64,000 nt of DNA, from positions 2,919,001-2,983,000 of the forward strand of contig JACATO010000121.1 of assembly GCA_018389105.1 (NCBI GenBank), in the 5' to 3' direction. Under the pieces are notes generated by a model. That model did no database searches, was not told where the DNA came from, and saw only the letters and a program-made list of their open reading frames with translations. This document shows, piece by piece, positions 50,961 through 62,118 of this stretch. Made by a program: the position numbers and the translations under genes. The first letter of the stretch is position 1, and the number at the start of each line of letters is the position of its first letter. This stretch comes from Nautilus pompilius. Lineage: Eukaryota > Mollusca > Cephalopoda > Nautilida > Nautilidae.

Positions 50961-51899
50961 AGTTAAAATAAGAAATTTGGGGGGGAAAAATTAGGGTTTC
51001 TTTAGTAAAAGTTATGGTTGGCTAAATACTTATGAAAAAGGATTAGGATTGAGTACAGGCGAAAAATTGTCAATGCCTTTGACCAATTTAGAAACGAATT
51101 CTTAAAAAAAAAAAAGACAACAGATTTGAAAATAATGTCTTTGTAACTAGTAGTTACTGTATTCAATACTTCAATTGGCCAGCCATTATTAACAGGTGAT
51201 TTTATCCAAAAAAGGCCAGTTAAAAATTCTTGAATTTAGACACCTAAAATCCTAACATTACTTGATAATTCTCTCTAGCAGATAGCTGTAGCACTATACT
51301 CTCTTTCCAGCATAGTCTCTTGTAGAGAGAATGGTATTTTAAAAAAGGCGCTAACAAAATATTAGGTATATTGAACGTGACCAGGTATAAAGGCAAAAAG
51401 TACAGTACCGTTTTATAATACTGTGATTGGGTCACATCTGAAATATGCCATGTATTTGTGGTTCCTGTACTTACAGAACAATAGAGGGCCTGGACCAAGT
51501 TCAAAGACTATTCTCTCATGGTAATGGAAATGTATGATTTGAATTATACAGAAATATAGCCTTGACCAGTCAATTTGACCATTCAGTCATTCTCAATATG
51601 CTCACTTTTATGTTAAACGACATAAATCCTTTGATCTAAATATATAACAAGTGTCCAACAATGAAACTACTTTCTCTATTGATATGATTTGAAGAAATTT
51701 GTAAAACTAAATACATGAGAAATGAGTTTGACTATGAATAGGTTTTATTTACAAAAGCATAAAATTTGCTTTGTGCAGAATATTCTGGTGAAATTTTCCA
51801 TCTATATTCCTGATTTTTTTCTTATGTTCTGGAAACTCTCCAGAAACTTTGAAAATTTCTAGGAACAGAAGTTCCTTAACTTTCTATGTATATAAATAG

Positions 51900-52480
51900 C
51901 TATCCATAAGCATCTTCATTCATTGTAGTAGATTTTCAGCAAAACCCAATCCTGAAAATTGAAAAGTGTTGAAATCTGGACACTTTTCCTAAGAAAAGGT
52001 AAATCATCAAAAAAATATTCAAGGGAGGAATAAGTTTTGCAAGGTTTCTCCCTCAAGTAGTATATTAGCTAGAGAAATGGAAGAAAATATTGCCAAAAAG
52101 ATATTGGATGAATTCAAATTGGCATTTGAATCTTTTAAAAACAGATTTTGTAGACTGCTAAATAACTCCATTCTGATGGTAACTTTTGGTTTTTATTAGA
52201 TGAGCCACCATGTCATACCACAGCCAAAAAAAGTCCTCTCTTGATTCAAGAACAATAAAATTCATTGTTTTGAAGACTGGTTTTGGAATTCTGATTTAAA
52301 TCAAATTGAAAACATAGGCAGTGACGAAACTATATTATTAAGAATAATTGGAAGTCATTTTAGGAGATTTAAGAAAATATTTAATCATACAAAACATTAG
52401 TTGAAGCAGGGCCAAGTGGAATAAAATCAACCATTTGAAACAAGGGTTATTGGTCAAAATATGAACACACGTAGATTTGA
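51900..52480 (+). pseudogene. Possible Tc1-like transposase remnant
   Basis: Near 52,205-52,310, frames in plus orientation spell EPPCHTTAKKS and then SDLNQIENIGS. These resemble the catalytic DNAPCHTA and SPDLNPIENLW blocks of Tc1-type transposases at the correct order and spacing. The first Asp region and the ends were not found. Weak, heavily decayed. Confidence 0.4.
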
Positions 52481-54068
52481 ATATTTGTTTAAAATGCACT
52501 TGATTCTATTCTTGTTCTACTTGATCTTCTTCAGACTGTCCTGGCATAGCAATTAATAATTGCTGTTTAAACTTTTATCTTGCGTATCTTCCATGATAAG
52601 GATTGAAATGTCAACAATCCACCTCCCTGCCAGAAGACTTTTCCAAAACTTTGGGCATGGTTCACTGTAATTCACCTCACAGAACACAAGGTAATTTAGG
52701 CATAAATACATAGCTGGGTCACAGATGCAGAAGGGTAGGGGGGAGAGATAGATGAGCGAATTGCAGCATGCTTGGGCAATCACATAATTTGATCTAGCTA
52801 CTCAGCAGGTGCTGTGTTTTTGTCCTTGGCTGCATGTATCTCAGCATGACGAGATCTTTCTGAAAAGTCCAACCAGTAAGGGGAACAGAATTTCCTGGAA
52901 TTGGGGCTACTATGGCATTAATGCAGTCAGAAGCAGCAGAAACAGTGGGAGTGTTCACTAAAATGAAATTTGGTTGTTTTTTTTGTCATACAGCTTTATC
53001 TATCTTAAAAATTTACTTGTCAGGAAAGTGTTATAGATGAACATATTACATTAATTATGAATGTGTAAATTTTGTCTGAAGAAACTCTGAATCAAATTTG
53101 AGGAAGCAAAAACACTGGATCAACTCATGCCAAAGCATTATAAATGTCTAGGTGTTTGTGACTGTTATTGGGCAAATCATAGTGTTACCTGCAAACTCAA
53201 GGTCCAAAATGAACAAGGTTAACATAAAAAACCTATTAATCAAACAATGCATAAAGTGATAAGTAGTTTATGAAAGCTAATCACAGTAGGTCTGCATCAT
53301 CCTGTCTACATCACTGTAAAATCTCAAACTAAAAAATTACTCAATTTGTTTTGAAATAAGTCAGCACTTCCTGTTTTTATGATAAGAATGTTCCAAGTGG
53401 CTTTGTCTATGGCAATAGGAAGAATTGCATCGGACAATCAAGTAGAAATATCAATACCATTACATATCATATGAATTAATCAATAAAGTTACAAGAGTTC
53501 AATTTAACATAATTGTTCATGTGGAAAATAAAAGACACTTCATACCCTTGACATGGCATCGGCAATCACATCAAGAATATGTTTAATTTATAAATGAAAC
53601 AAACTTAATTTTAACAATTTCTTTTTTCATTTTGTGTAGGAATGTCACAAAATGTTGCAAGGTCTTTTAATAGTAGGGTATTTCTGATGCATGTGCTACA
53701 CCCTCTGAACTTGCCTCAACATTAACCTACACTTGTACCACCAGCATAAGCTATCAATGCAAATTGGTTGATTCATCCAAAACAATCTGAAATCCAATCC
53801 AACCAAATTTTGTATTTTATAGACTGGAATGGCCACAGGAAAATTTTCTGTGGAATCTGGGTAATTTTGCTCCTACAATATAATATGACCAAGAAAGGTC
53901 ATTACTGTCCAAAATCACATCCTGACAGTTAACCTTGCTCGAGATCACCATTAATCTACTGACTTCACAATTTGTTGGCTATTATCATTTGTAGTAAGGC
54001 GTCTGTTGCCTAACCTTAAGCAGCAAATATAGTTTCTTGTAGCGTATGCAGTAATATTTATCTTTTTT
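52481..54068. other. Unassigned sequence within the pseudogene interval
   Basis: Should hold the remains of ACSS2 exons 2-14, but I find none of their motifs. A minus-strand stretch at 54,000-53,640 reads protein-like across frame breaks but matches no family I can name. Confidence 0.4.
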
Positions 54069-54549
54069 AAGTTGTAAGCTAAAAGATAAAAGGTGCGAGT
54101 AAACTGCAAAATATTTTTAAAAAAATTATACAGCTAAGTTTTCATTGGTTGGAAAATAGTTTTATGTAAGAAGCTAGATTATTGAAATTGTCTTATTATA
54201 TTTTGTATTTATTATTTTTTAGTTTAATAATTTGTACATATTAATCTATTCAGAAAGCTTGAAAATTCATGCCTTTAAATTGATTTGTTTACTGATTTGA
54301 AAATCACTTGCTCAAAAATGCAGGCAGGTTGGTCTTTGTGATGGGAGGTTATGGCATGATGTAAATGACAAAGGAGAGAACTAAGCTGTAGTTTTTCATT
54401 AAAAATTCAATTCAAAGAAAACTATTTCAAAATGGTGTAGACAATTGAGGACCTACCTCTTCAAGGCAGCTTTTTTTACAAAACATCAGGCTCTAAACAC
54501 AGTACTAACAATGATTATTTGACATTCATCAAAGAACTAAAAATGATAG

Positions 54550-55330
54550 GTCAGTGATGGGAGTATTATCAGCTAACCAATTATTAAATTCTCCAGTTCA
54601 ATGGCATTGAAAAGAGGAAAGACAAACTACCAATATAGTGTCACCATTGAGGATATGGATAATAATATCAAGAGTGTTTTATTGAAGCTGGCCATGGGGT
54701 ACATGGCAAAATAATAAAATTGCTTTCCAAGAAATATGTCAGCATAACTAGAAACACCATCAAAACTTCTCATGTGGCCTTGTAGACCAGGTTGATACGT
54801 GTTCCTTATCAAGGTTTTATGTGGAACATAGTTTACCAGGATGACCTCATTGTTGCATGGCTGTACATTAAAATATGTGGCATAGATTACTTAGCACTTC
54901 CTGGATATTTTTTAATGGTTGTCTCATACATTCTACAGAATGACAGTGAGTCTGAATTCACTGCACGGATTATTAGAGCCAAAAGTTGTGGCCTAAATTT
55001 GTTTTTGTATTTATTCTTAGAGCTGTGTAATTTGCCAAGTGTGACTACTAACAGCTACCATTCTGGAATTTAAAAAAAAAAACAGACATGCAGCTGTTGA
55101 ACCCTAGATAGACTTAATTTCATCTGTGCTACAGATAACCAGTTATCAGTTTTTCAGAGCTTGAAGATATATTTTCACAAAGATGCGTTGACAGCACTTC
55201 CAACATGATTTCAAATAGTTAGATTCTCAAGCAGACACAACATTTTGAGTCAGTCTAGTTCTTACAACAGATATCTTGGTCACAAAGACAGCAAAGCATT
55301 GCAGGAAGAGATCTGGTTCCAAAATCTTGT
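54550..55330 (+). pseudogene. Decayed integrase (rve) fragment, KRBA2/Ginger/Gypsy-like
   Basis: One frame, 54,792-55,073, keeps 93 codons. FMWNIVYQDDLIVAWL corresponds to the first catalytic-Asp strand (F.WI..YQDHL.KF), and SYILQNDSESEFTARII to the second (ILQSDNGSEF...I). The spacing between them fits an rve integrase core. The third catalytic residue and the zinc-binding N-terminus are only faint. It interrupts the copied ACSS2 intron 15 (between about 54,280 and 55,740), so it inserted after the duplication. Which integrase-bearing element it came from is undecided. Confidence 0.55.
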
Positions 55331-56435
55331 AAGCTGCGAAGATGGTTAAACAGCCATTGGCTGGAGACACGCTGTCGCTTTCAATAGTTAATGGACCAGG
55401 GCAATCTATGCAATATTCTTGTAATCATTGACTGATAAAAATGACCAGTATACAGTGTCTTTAATTCAGGTAATCTATGAAGAAAGGTAGTGTTGGTTTC
55501 TTCACTATATCCCAATTACTTTACATGTTTATTGATTGCTATTTGAAAATATTTGGTTTTAATTTGCTTATATTAAATTACTTTGCTTTAAACATCTAAA
55601 AAAGTGACTTTGATTTCATAGATTGACACTAAAACAATTTAACTACTGGTGGAAACATATGTCAGCAGGCTTTTCTGTGTAACTTAGGTACAAAATTATA
55701 ATTTGGATGACTACATTTTAATAATTATCTTATTAATCATTTAAATTATAAAATAAAATTTAACCTGTTTTGTTTTATTTTGTAACTTATACATATAAAA
55801 TGCTATGGCAAAAGAAATGTTGTTTTTGCCAAATTTATCAGAAAACATTATTTATATACTCACTCTTTTACTTTACTTCTTCCATGCTCTGACAAATCAT
55901 TTAATTACATTTGTCTATCCTCCTGCCAAAAACTGTGGTGTGGGAAAATCATGTGCAGAGCCCTGAAGAAAATAGCAGTTGGTGATGACATTACAACACT
56001 ATAATGAAACAACTTGCATGGCAGAGACTCACCTACATCGTAGCACAGCCATGTCCATGTAGCATGCATTGCCCCTATTTGGGGAATCTTCTGGCTCACA
56101 TAGGACAATTAGGGTTGTTTGTTATTCTTTAGCACTGGTTATATAGTCTGAAATGTAAGTGAAAACACCAGCAATACATATAGAAGCCAAAGAAACGTGT
56201 TAGGGATTCTCATAAATGATCTTGTTACTGAGGGTTGGGCAGAACTGAAACATGCTGTTACTTAGAATTTACAAAACGAAAGACAAAACTTGACCAAAAA
56301 ATAACTTACCGTTTTACTGTCCTTTTTGTTGTTGTTTGCATCATCATCATCTTTTTGGGATCCAATTTTAATGTCAAATGTTGTTTTCCTTAAATAGTTG
56401 TCATCCCTCTGAAAATAACTTGTTACTCAAATACA

Positions 56436-58565
56436 AGCGGGCACAAACTGTGCGGTACTGACGTGGTACAAACACCAGAAGCAAGCATACTCAATAGCTT
56501 TCATTAATTTTAATACATTTTCTAATTCACAATTAAGGAATTTAAGAATCACGTACTGGAAAAAAACTTGTTTATGTGAAGATTAATAGCCCAGCCTGTC
56601 TAACGTTAAATGGTGGGAGGTATCAATAATGACTACAAGATTTTTCATCTCTGCACTTTTCCTCAGACTAAAACAGCCATCCATACTATCAAGTTGCAGA
56701 GCATTTGGATGAAAACGTTTGCTACAAGGTTATACTAACAGAATGATTAATTAGAATGCAGAGGAAAGCAAAATGGTTATTAGCTGCAAACAAAGTTAAT
56801 ATAACACTGAATTTTCCATGGCAAGCCATAAGAAACTTAAACATTTTTAGAAAGTAAATGGTTAAAAGGGGATAATGAACAGATTTCCTTCACATAAACA
56901 AATGCAAATAATTAAGTACTATGCACAAACTACTGGATTAGTACAGAACTAAATGATTTTTATCTAAGTTTAAACAACAATGAATCAAAATGTTAAATGT
57001 AAGTAAAGCAAGCTATTCTATTTCATTTTGTTCTCAAAGCTGCACGCAGAATAAGTTGCCTTCCATTACTGTATTAAACTTTCAAGATTTGACTAGAAAC
57101 GAGACTCAAATTCACATTTTAAATTAAAAAAAAAAAAATGTCGAGTATTTTTTTAAATTTAGTGTTACAAATGCTATGAAAATATTCATTTCTATGAAAT
57201 AAGTTACAATTATCTCCCTTCAACTAATATTTTATGCTTAAAATTGTTTTAAAAACTCGATTGATTCAAATAGAACCATCTTTAAAGAAATTTCATTTTG
57301 ATTTCTTCATAATTAACAAGCAGACAATGATATAAAAGTTTAGTACAGATTTTGTATAATTTTGATAATAGGTTGAGAAGTTTTGCATTCACTTTGCAAG
57401 TGTGAAACACTCATCGATATTAGATATTTTGTTAATTTTTATAGTGTAGTTCCAATTCTATCCAAGCTGTGGTTTCAACATCAAATACTAACAGATGGGC
57501 TGTCTGCTCCCATTTTAATTCATACTTTTCCCCTGATTGCATTAAAAAACTTATCAGTAATTTTTACAACTCAAACCAAATTAAATAACTTGTCTTGCAC
57601 TGATTATGTCTGCCTAAGGCACATGTTAAGGCCCCTATTTCCAGTTCTATTATTGTCATGGTTTTATTGAAGTTTGCACAGGTTTTGTCTGTATTGTTTG
57701 TCCAAGGGAAGTTGAGGTTTTGAATAGTCTTGTTTTGAAATGGTGATTACCTCTATTTCATCCACCAGAGAATGTGAAGAGGTTTATCGTTCATCAGTCA
57801 AATTGGGAGGTTAATGTTGGCAAGTTGTGTCTGTTTTTGTTTGTGGCAGCAATCATTGGTGATACCGGCTCATGGGTTGTCATCCGCAACTTAAATTTCT
57901 TTTCACAATGCTACACTATGGAAAAACAATCCTACCAGCAACATGCAGGTAATCTATCAATTAAAGACGTTAGTACATTTCAACCCAAATCAGTCATGGA
58001 GCATTTAGATATTGGAAATTTCTTTTCCGCTTAATAAAGCTGCTCTAACAAGTACCATCTCAAATTATAAATACCAAGACCTTTAAAATGCTACAAAAAT
58101 AAGAATTGACGTTTTAAGGCTCGATGAAGAGCCAGACAAGCCTTATTTCTGCAAGAATGTCGACTTTCAGTAGGTGACCAACTTAGACCTTCAGAGAATA
58201 AATGATCCTTGTTCTGACATCTCTAAAACCAACTCTGACAAATGAGACTTCACAACTCAAGAACATTTTGCACCAACCAATAAATCCAATATACTGAATT
58301 AATTCCTACCACAGCACCTTAAAATTCCGCAATCCCCCCCCTTTGTGTTTCCAGTCAAGAATCTCCCTTTGTTTGTTTGTTTTTAACATTAACAACCGTA
58401 AGATTAGTTAATATTTCTCTTGTCTGGATCTGTAAAGAGTGTTTTAGACAGGTAGGATGTAGTATTTCGACTGCAATGACGTAGTAAATCTTCAGTCAGA
58501 CACCGGAAACGATGCTAGAGGCACAAAACCAAACCGAATATGAATTTGAGGACAAAATAACGAAT
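56436..58565. other. AT-rich intergenic sequence between the pseudogene and mos
   Basis: No confident gene or repeat. An 86-codon frame at 57,774-58,034 has a short hydrophobic stretch (LCLFLFVAAIIG) but no signal-peptide layout, splice support or known relative. Confidence 0.5.
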
Positions 58566-58575
58566 ATAAATCCAC

Positions 58576-58581
58576 TTTATT
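58576..58581 (-). terminator. Candidate poly(A) signal of mos
   Basis: AATAAA on the minus strand, about 90 nt after the mos stop codon. Confidence 0.45.
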
Positions 58582-58671
58582 ATTATTTTTTTTTAAAAAA
58601 GTCAGAGCAGAGACAGCATTAACCAAAAACAAACGGGTTCGTGCTCTCGCACGTACAAAGTTAAGGAAAAG

Positions 58672-59940
58672 TTAAGAGTTGGCCCAAGTCTCGAATATGT
58701 GAACTAACTCACAGGAATCTGGTCTGTCGGATGGATCGCGCTGCCAGCATCTTCGGTACAATTCCCTGTACCAGTTTTCACAATTGTTTCGCGGGATGTT
58801 GGACTCGGCCGGCCTCAGATGGTACGCCACAACCCCAAAAATGATCACGTGCACATTTTCTCTACCGTACGGGATTTCTCTGCTGAGTAACTGCCAGAGC
58901 GTGATCCCTAAGGAATAGATGTCGGCCTTGACCGAGGGAAAATAGCCCTTCAGCATCTCCGGCGCCGAGTAGGCCACTGTCCCCGTTAGAGCGTTCTTGT
59001 GATGGCGACGACGACCCGACTCCCCGGCTACCAGTCTCTGGCTGCACCCGAAGTCGCCGAGTTTGCAGACGTCGTTCGCGGTTATGATGTTCGCCGGCTT
59101 CACGTCCAGGTGGACGAAGTTCCTGGCGTGGATGAAGTCCAGAGCCTTGGCGATCTGTTGACCGAACTTCAGCCGTCTGTCCTGGGATAGCCGCTCGGCT
59201 GGGTCATCAATCAGGCTCTGCAGGTTCCGGCTGCCCACGAACTCCATCAGAATCCAGCCTCCGTCGCAGCGCTCCGTGAAGGGCGTCACCCTCAGGGTTC
59301 TCACGATGTTCGGGTGCCGGAACTCCAGCATCCTCGTCTCGGCCACGATGCTCTGCAGCATGGCCGTGGAGTTCCTCCGCTGCTTGTGCAACAACTTCAC
59401 CGCCACTTTCTCGTGGCCGCACGAACCAAGATAGACCGTCCCGAATCCGCCCGAGCCCAGCCGCCTGTGCACCTCGATCTCTTTCTGCCCCTTAAGGGCC
59501 CGCCTCGGAGATTCCGCATCCGGGGGCGCCTTCTCGGACGCCGGCAGTCCCCGGAACGCTATCTCGCGACTCGACGGGTACAGGACAGCGGAGAAGCTCC
59601 TCGCGCAGGCCACGCCCCCCGGGGAGTCGCGGAAACGGTTGAAGTCATGCGAAGGCATTTGGGGCGGAAATCCGTCTACGGCGGCAAAGTTCTGGCGATA
59701 GAGATCTCCCGCGAACAGCTGTTTCCGCGCCCCGACTCTCCGCCACCCGACCTGACTCGAGCATATATGATTCCACCTGTTCTCGAAGTCCGTGCGAAGT
59801 GACGATGACGTCAGCGGCGCTTTCTCTTCCCGTGTCGCTGCTGCTTTCATGTTAATGAGCCGACACGCGAGCCCGTTGTTATTCTGATGTCTGGACGTAC
59901 GTGAGGCGGACGGTGGATGACGTGAATGGGTATCGGACAT
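58672..59940 (-). CDS. mos: Mos serine/threonine protein kinase, single exon
   Basis: 422 residues without introns, as mos is in most animals. Mos phosphorylates MEK in oocytes and drives meiotic maturation and metaphase arrest. Kinase domain at about 154-420: Gly loop GSGGFGTVYLG (162-172), VAVK with Lys182, alpha-C Glu201, HLDVKPAN (277-284; Asp279, Lys281, Asn284), DFG at 296-298, APE at 326-328, Arg406 in the DRP motif. All catalytic residues are present. Mos signatures: HLDVKPANI, VCKLGDFGCSQRL, a VVAYHLRP segment and RRCWQRDPSDRP. The N-terminal 150 residues are basic, Ser/Pro-rich and not alignable by eye, longer than in vertebrate Mos (about 60). Met31 or a later Met could be the real start; the first ATG is used because the frame is open and GC-rich from there. 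The gene is far richer in G and C than the flanks. Open frames on the other strand across it are composition shadows. Confidence 0.95.
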   Translation of the reverse strand: MSDTHSRHPPSASRTSRHQNNNGLACRLINMKAAATREEKAPLTSSSLRTDFENRWNHICSSQVGWRRVGARKQLFAGDLYRQNFAAVDGFPPQMPSHDFNRFRDSPGGVACARSFSAVLYPSSREIAFRGLPASEKAPPDAESPRRALKGQKEIEVHRRLGSGGFGTVYLGSCGHEKVAVKLLHKQRRNSTAMLQSIVAETRMLEFRHPNIVRTLRVTPFTERCDGGWILMEFVGSRNLQSLIDDPAERLSQDRRLKFGQQIAKALDFIHARNFVHLDVKPANIITANDVCKLGDFGCSQRLVAGESGRRRHHKNALTGTVAYSAPEMLKGYFPSVKADIYSLGITLWQLLSREIPYGRENVHVIIFGVVAYHLRPAESNIPRNNCENWYRELYRRCWQRDPSDRPDSCELVHIFETWANS

Positions 59941-61222
59941 ATTCCATCAATAAATATAACACATGGCGCGGAGCCGATCAATAGGTGAATTGTGCGTTCA
60001 AGGTGAAGTCATAGCTCCCGAAAAGGTATCATGTGTTCTGGCATTCTTATCGCCTGTCAGTTAATGTTATTCCGTGTATTGAAGCAGTCCGATTGCTGCT
60101 TAACGAAATGTTAATCCTTATCCGTTAATAATACTCTACATAAGGTGTTTTTTTTTTGAAGGGAGGTAATTCAAACTTGCTTCTGTCATACCAGCCATAA
60201 AAGGAACAACGACTGAATTTGCTAAGGAGATTATACCAAGATAATTAGGGGGAAAAAATTTTCTTGTTAACCGCTAGAACTTTGGAATTGGTTTTAGAGA
60301 ACCACCTTTGTGGCGTATTTTGATATATTCCTGTATATTCTATTTTATTTTTTGGCCTACTTGTAAATTTCTGTACTTTAAATTGTGACGATCCGTCTAG
60401 AGTTTCATAGTCAGATTTCAACTTGCTGTTAATTTCTTATGTCGATTTCATAACTTCTCTCATACTGCTTCAACATTCAAGTTTTGGATAATAAGACTTT
60501 TTCTCACTGATAAAGTGAAATTCTGCCAAAGCTTCTTTACCTTTGTGCGTTTGGCTCATTTTTATCGCGCTTGCACGTGGGGGCTGGTTTTGTTAAAATG
60601 AAGCGTGTTATTTCTCTCGTGTGCTAAAAAGGCATAAATTCGTGGGGCCGGGTGTATATCTAAAACTGCCACTGTACAGATATGGCACAGAGACCTAGAG
60701 ATAGCAGACAAATGGAATGGGAAGAGATGCCGGTTACTTCTGTATAGAGACTGCTGCATGCACTGCTTCATCACCCCTGTAGAACTAGAAACGACAGACA
60801 AGAGTCATTCACAGGCCTAGTAAGAGGCGGGGCCAGTTGGCATGTGCCTACGATTTTCAGGAGGCCCATTCCCCTGGTGTGGGGGGACGGGTGCGCTAAA
60901 ACAAAGCTTTAGCAGCACAGCTGAAGTTGAGGCCATAATTAAGGTTTAAGAATTACGATTGTCGTAACAGTGACAAAATGAAATAGATGAAACTTTAATA
61001 TAACAATTACAATTTTTCGCACGTGCTGTTTTAGTTCACGTTTTTTAACATTTGCGCATTTACGATAAATGCTCCATCGATCTCGTGTTTACCGTTTAGT
61101 AACAACGTACCACAAAGGGAGAATGAAACATAAAATTAACATTAGCAATATGATGGCAATAACAGTATGATGATGATTAATTTGCGTCAGCCAGTGAACC
61201 CTGACCTTGATTATATCGGTCA
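59941..61222. other. Upstream region of mos, otherwise unassigned
   Basis: Presumably holds the mos promoter (minus strand, starting at 59,941). No TATA box at a usual distance is convincing. Nothing else recognised. Confidence 0.4.
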
Positions 61223-62118
61223 CAGTGGCGTAACAGTTCTACTTTCCCTATCCGGCCTGAAGCGGGACTCGAATCTACTCTACCATTTTCTCCTCGGTTT
61301 TGAATCTCGAGGAACATCTTCTGACAAAACGGGGGGGGACGACCCATGGCCACGCCACTGGCAGCTACACAATACAAATTCGTTAATAATTATACCTAAA
61401 AAGATCTACTTGGAGATTTAATGGCATGTAAATGAGTTATATATATATATATTTTTATAAGTTGTCACTATCATTTGCATGCAGTAAACTGACTTTGATG
61501 TTCAAATTTGGTGATTTTCCGTGTATTTTCAGAACCTGAAGTGCCCTGGGCCCCCCAAGTCTCAATCTGGCCCTGCTTGTTTGTTCTTCCATTCAATTGC
61601 ACATGTGATAATTACTTACTGCCATGATTATTCACGAACTATCTTTATTTTTCAATGATTTTATTACTTGATGCTGTAATTTCGGTTCCTTTCTTCATTT
61701 ATTATTTTTGGAAACTTTAGTTTTGAACATCAGGTCATACATATTCTTGACATTTTAACTTAATTCTACACTTAATTTGTTTCCAATTCTCCTTTTCTCC
61801 TTCTGGCCCTGTTTTACTTTGATCAGTCTTATTTTTTCATTTAAATTGTAAAATCTTCTAAGCCGCTTGTAAACCTCAATTATTCTAATGACCTGCAAGA
61901 GGAATAACGATGAGTTTACGAAAGTACTTAAATGGATACCAAAAACGCAAACTCAAGGAAAAACGATCTGAAGAAAGTTTTTGACATTTAGAAATATCAA
62001 GGCTCTTGCAAGGTAACAAGGTCCCGATCTTGTTGGATGTTGCCCTATTGTTGCTGGATGCGAATGAGCCCCAATTCAGCTCAGGTTTCAGGGCCCCAAA
62101 AATGTCGGTCCGCCACTG
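61223..62118 (+). mobile_element. hAT-like element with CAGTGGCG ends, internally deleted
   Basis: CAGTGGCGT occurs at 61,223 and, inverted, CGCCACTG ends at 62,118; a third inverted copy ACGCCACTG ends at 61,360. At 61,911-61,985 a short frame MSLRKYLNGYQKRKLKEKRS matches the start of ZMYM-type hAT proteins (pattern RKY.SG..KRK.K). The remainder of the transposase is missing, so this looks like a deletion derivative. Alternatively 61,223-61,360 is a separate 138-bp element. No 8-bp duplication was found for either reading. Confidence 0.45.

Larger units (their letters stand above)
46400..56435 (+). pseudogene. ACSS2P: Tandem ACSS2 pseudogene (5' end and 3' end retained, exons 2-14 lost)
   Basis: Block 1: 46,410-46,660 matches the ACSS2 leader (17,750-18,045), and 48,925-49,635 matches the rest of the leader, exon 1 and the first 570 bp of intron 1. 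The copied ATG is at 49,038, where MAHLNESAES corresponds to [10 protein letters not shown]. The frame then shifts, hits a stop within 50 codons, and the exon 1 donor GT is lost (about 49,304). Block 2: 54,070-54,280 matches exon 15 and intron 15, and 55,740-56,435 matches the end of intron 15, exon 16 and the 3' UTR. About 60 bp of exon 16 are deleted, and the PKTRSGK codons near 55,934 are frameshifted. Introns and flanks are copied, so this is a genomic tandem duplication. Many source C/G positions are T/A here, as expected of methylated DNA freed from selection. Symbol is descriptive only. Confidence 0.88.

Noticed and set aside
57774..58034. 86-codon frame with a hydrophobic segment
   Set aside because: Isolated, no known relative, no promoter or poly(A) context; kept only as a note under the intergenic entry.
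58862..59802. Long frames opposite or out of frame with mos, including a 162-codon plus-strand frame
   Set aside because: Shadows of the GC-rich mos coding sequence; Arg/His/Pro-rich and without domains.
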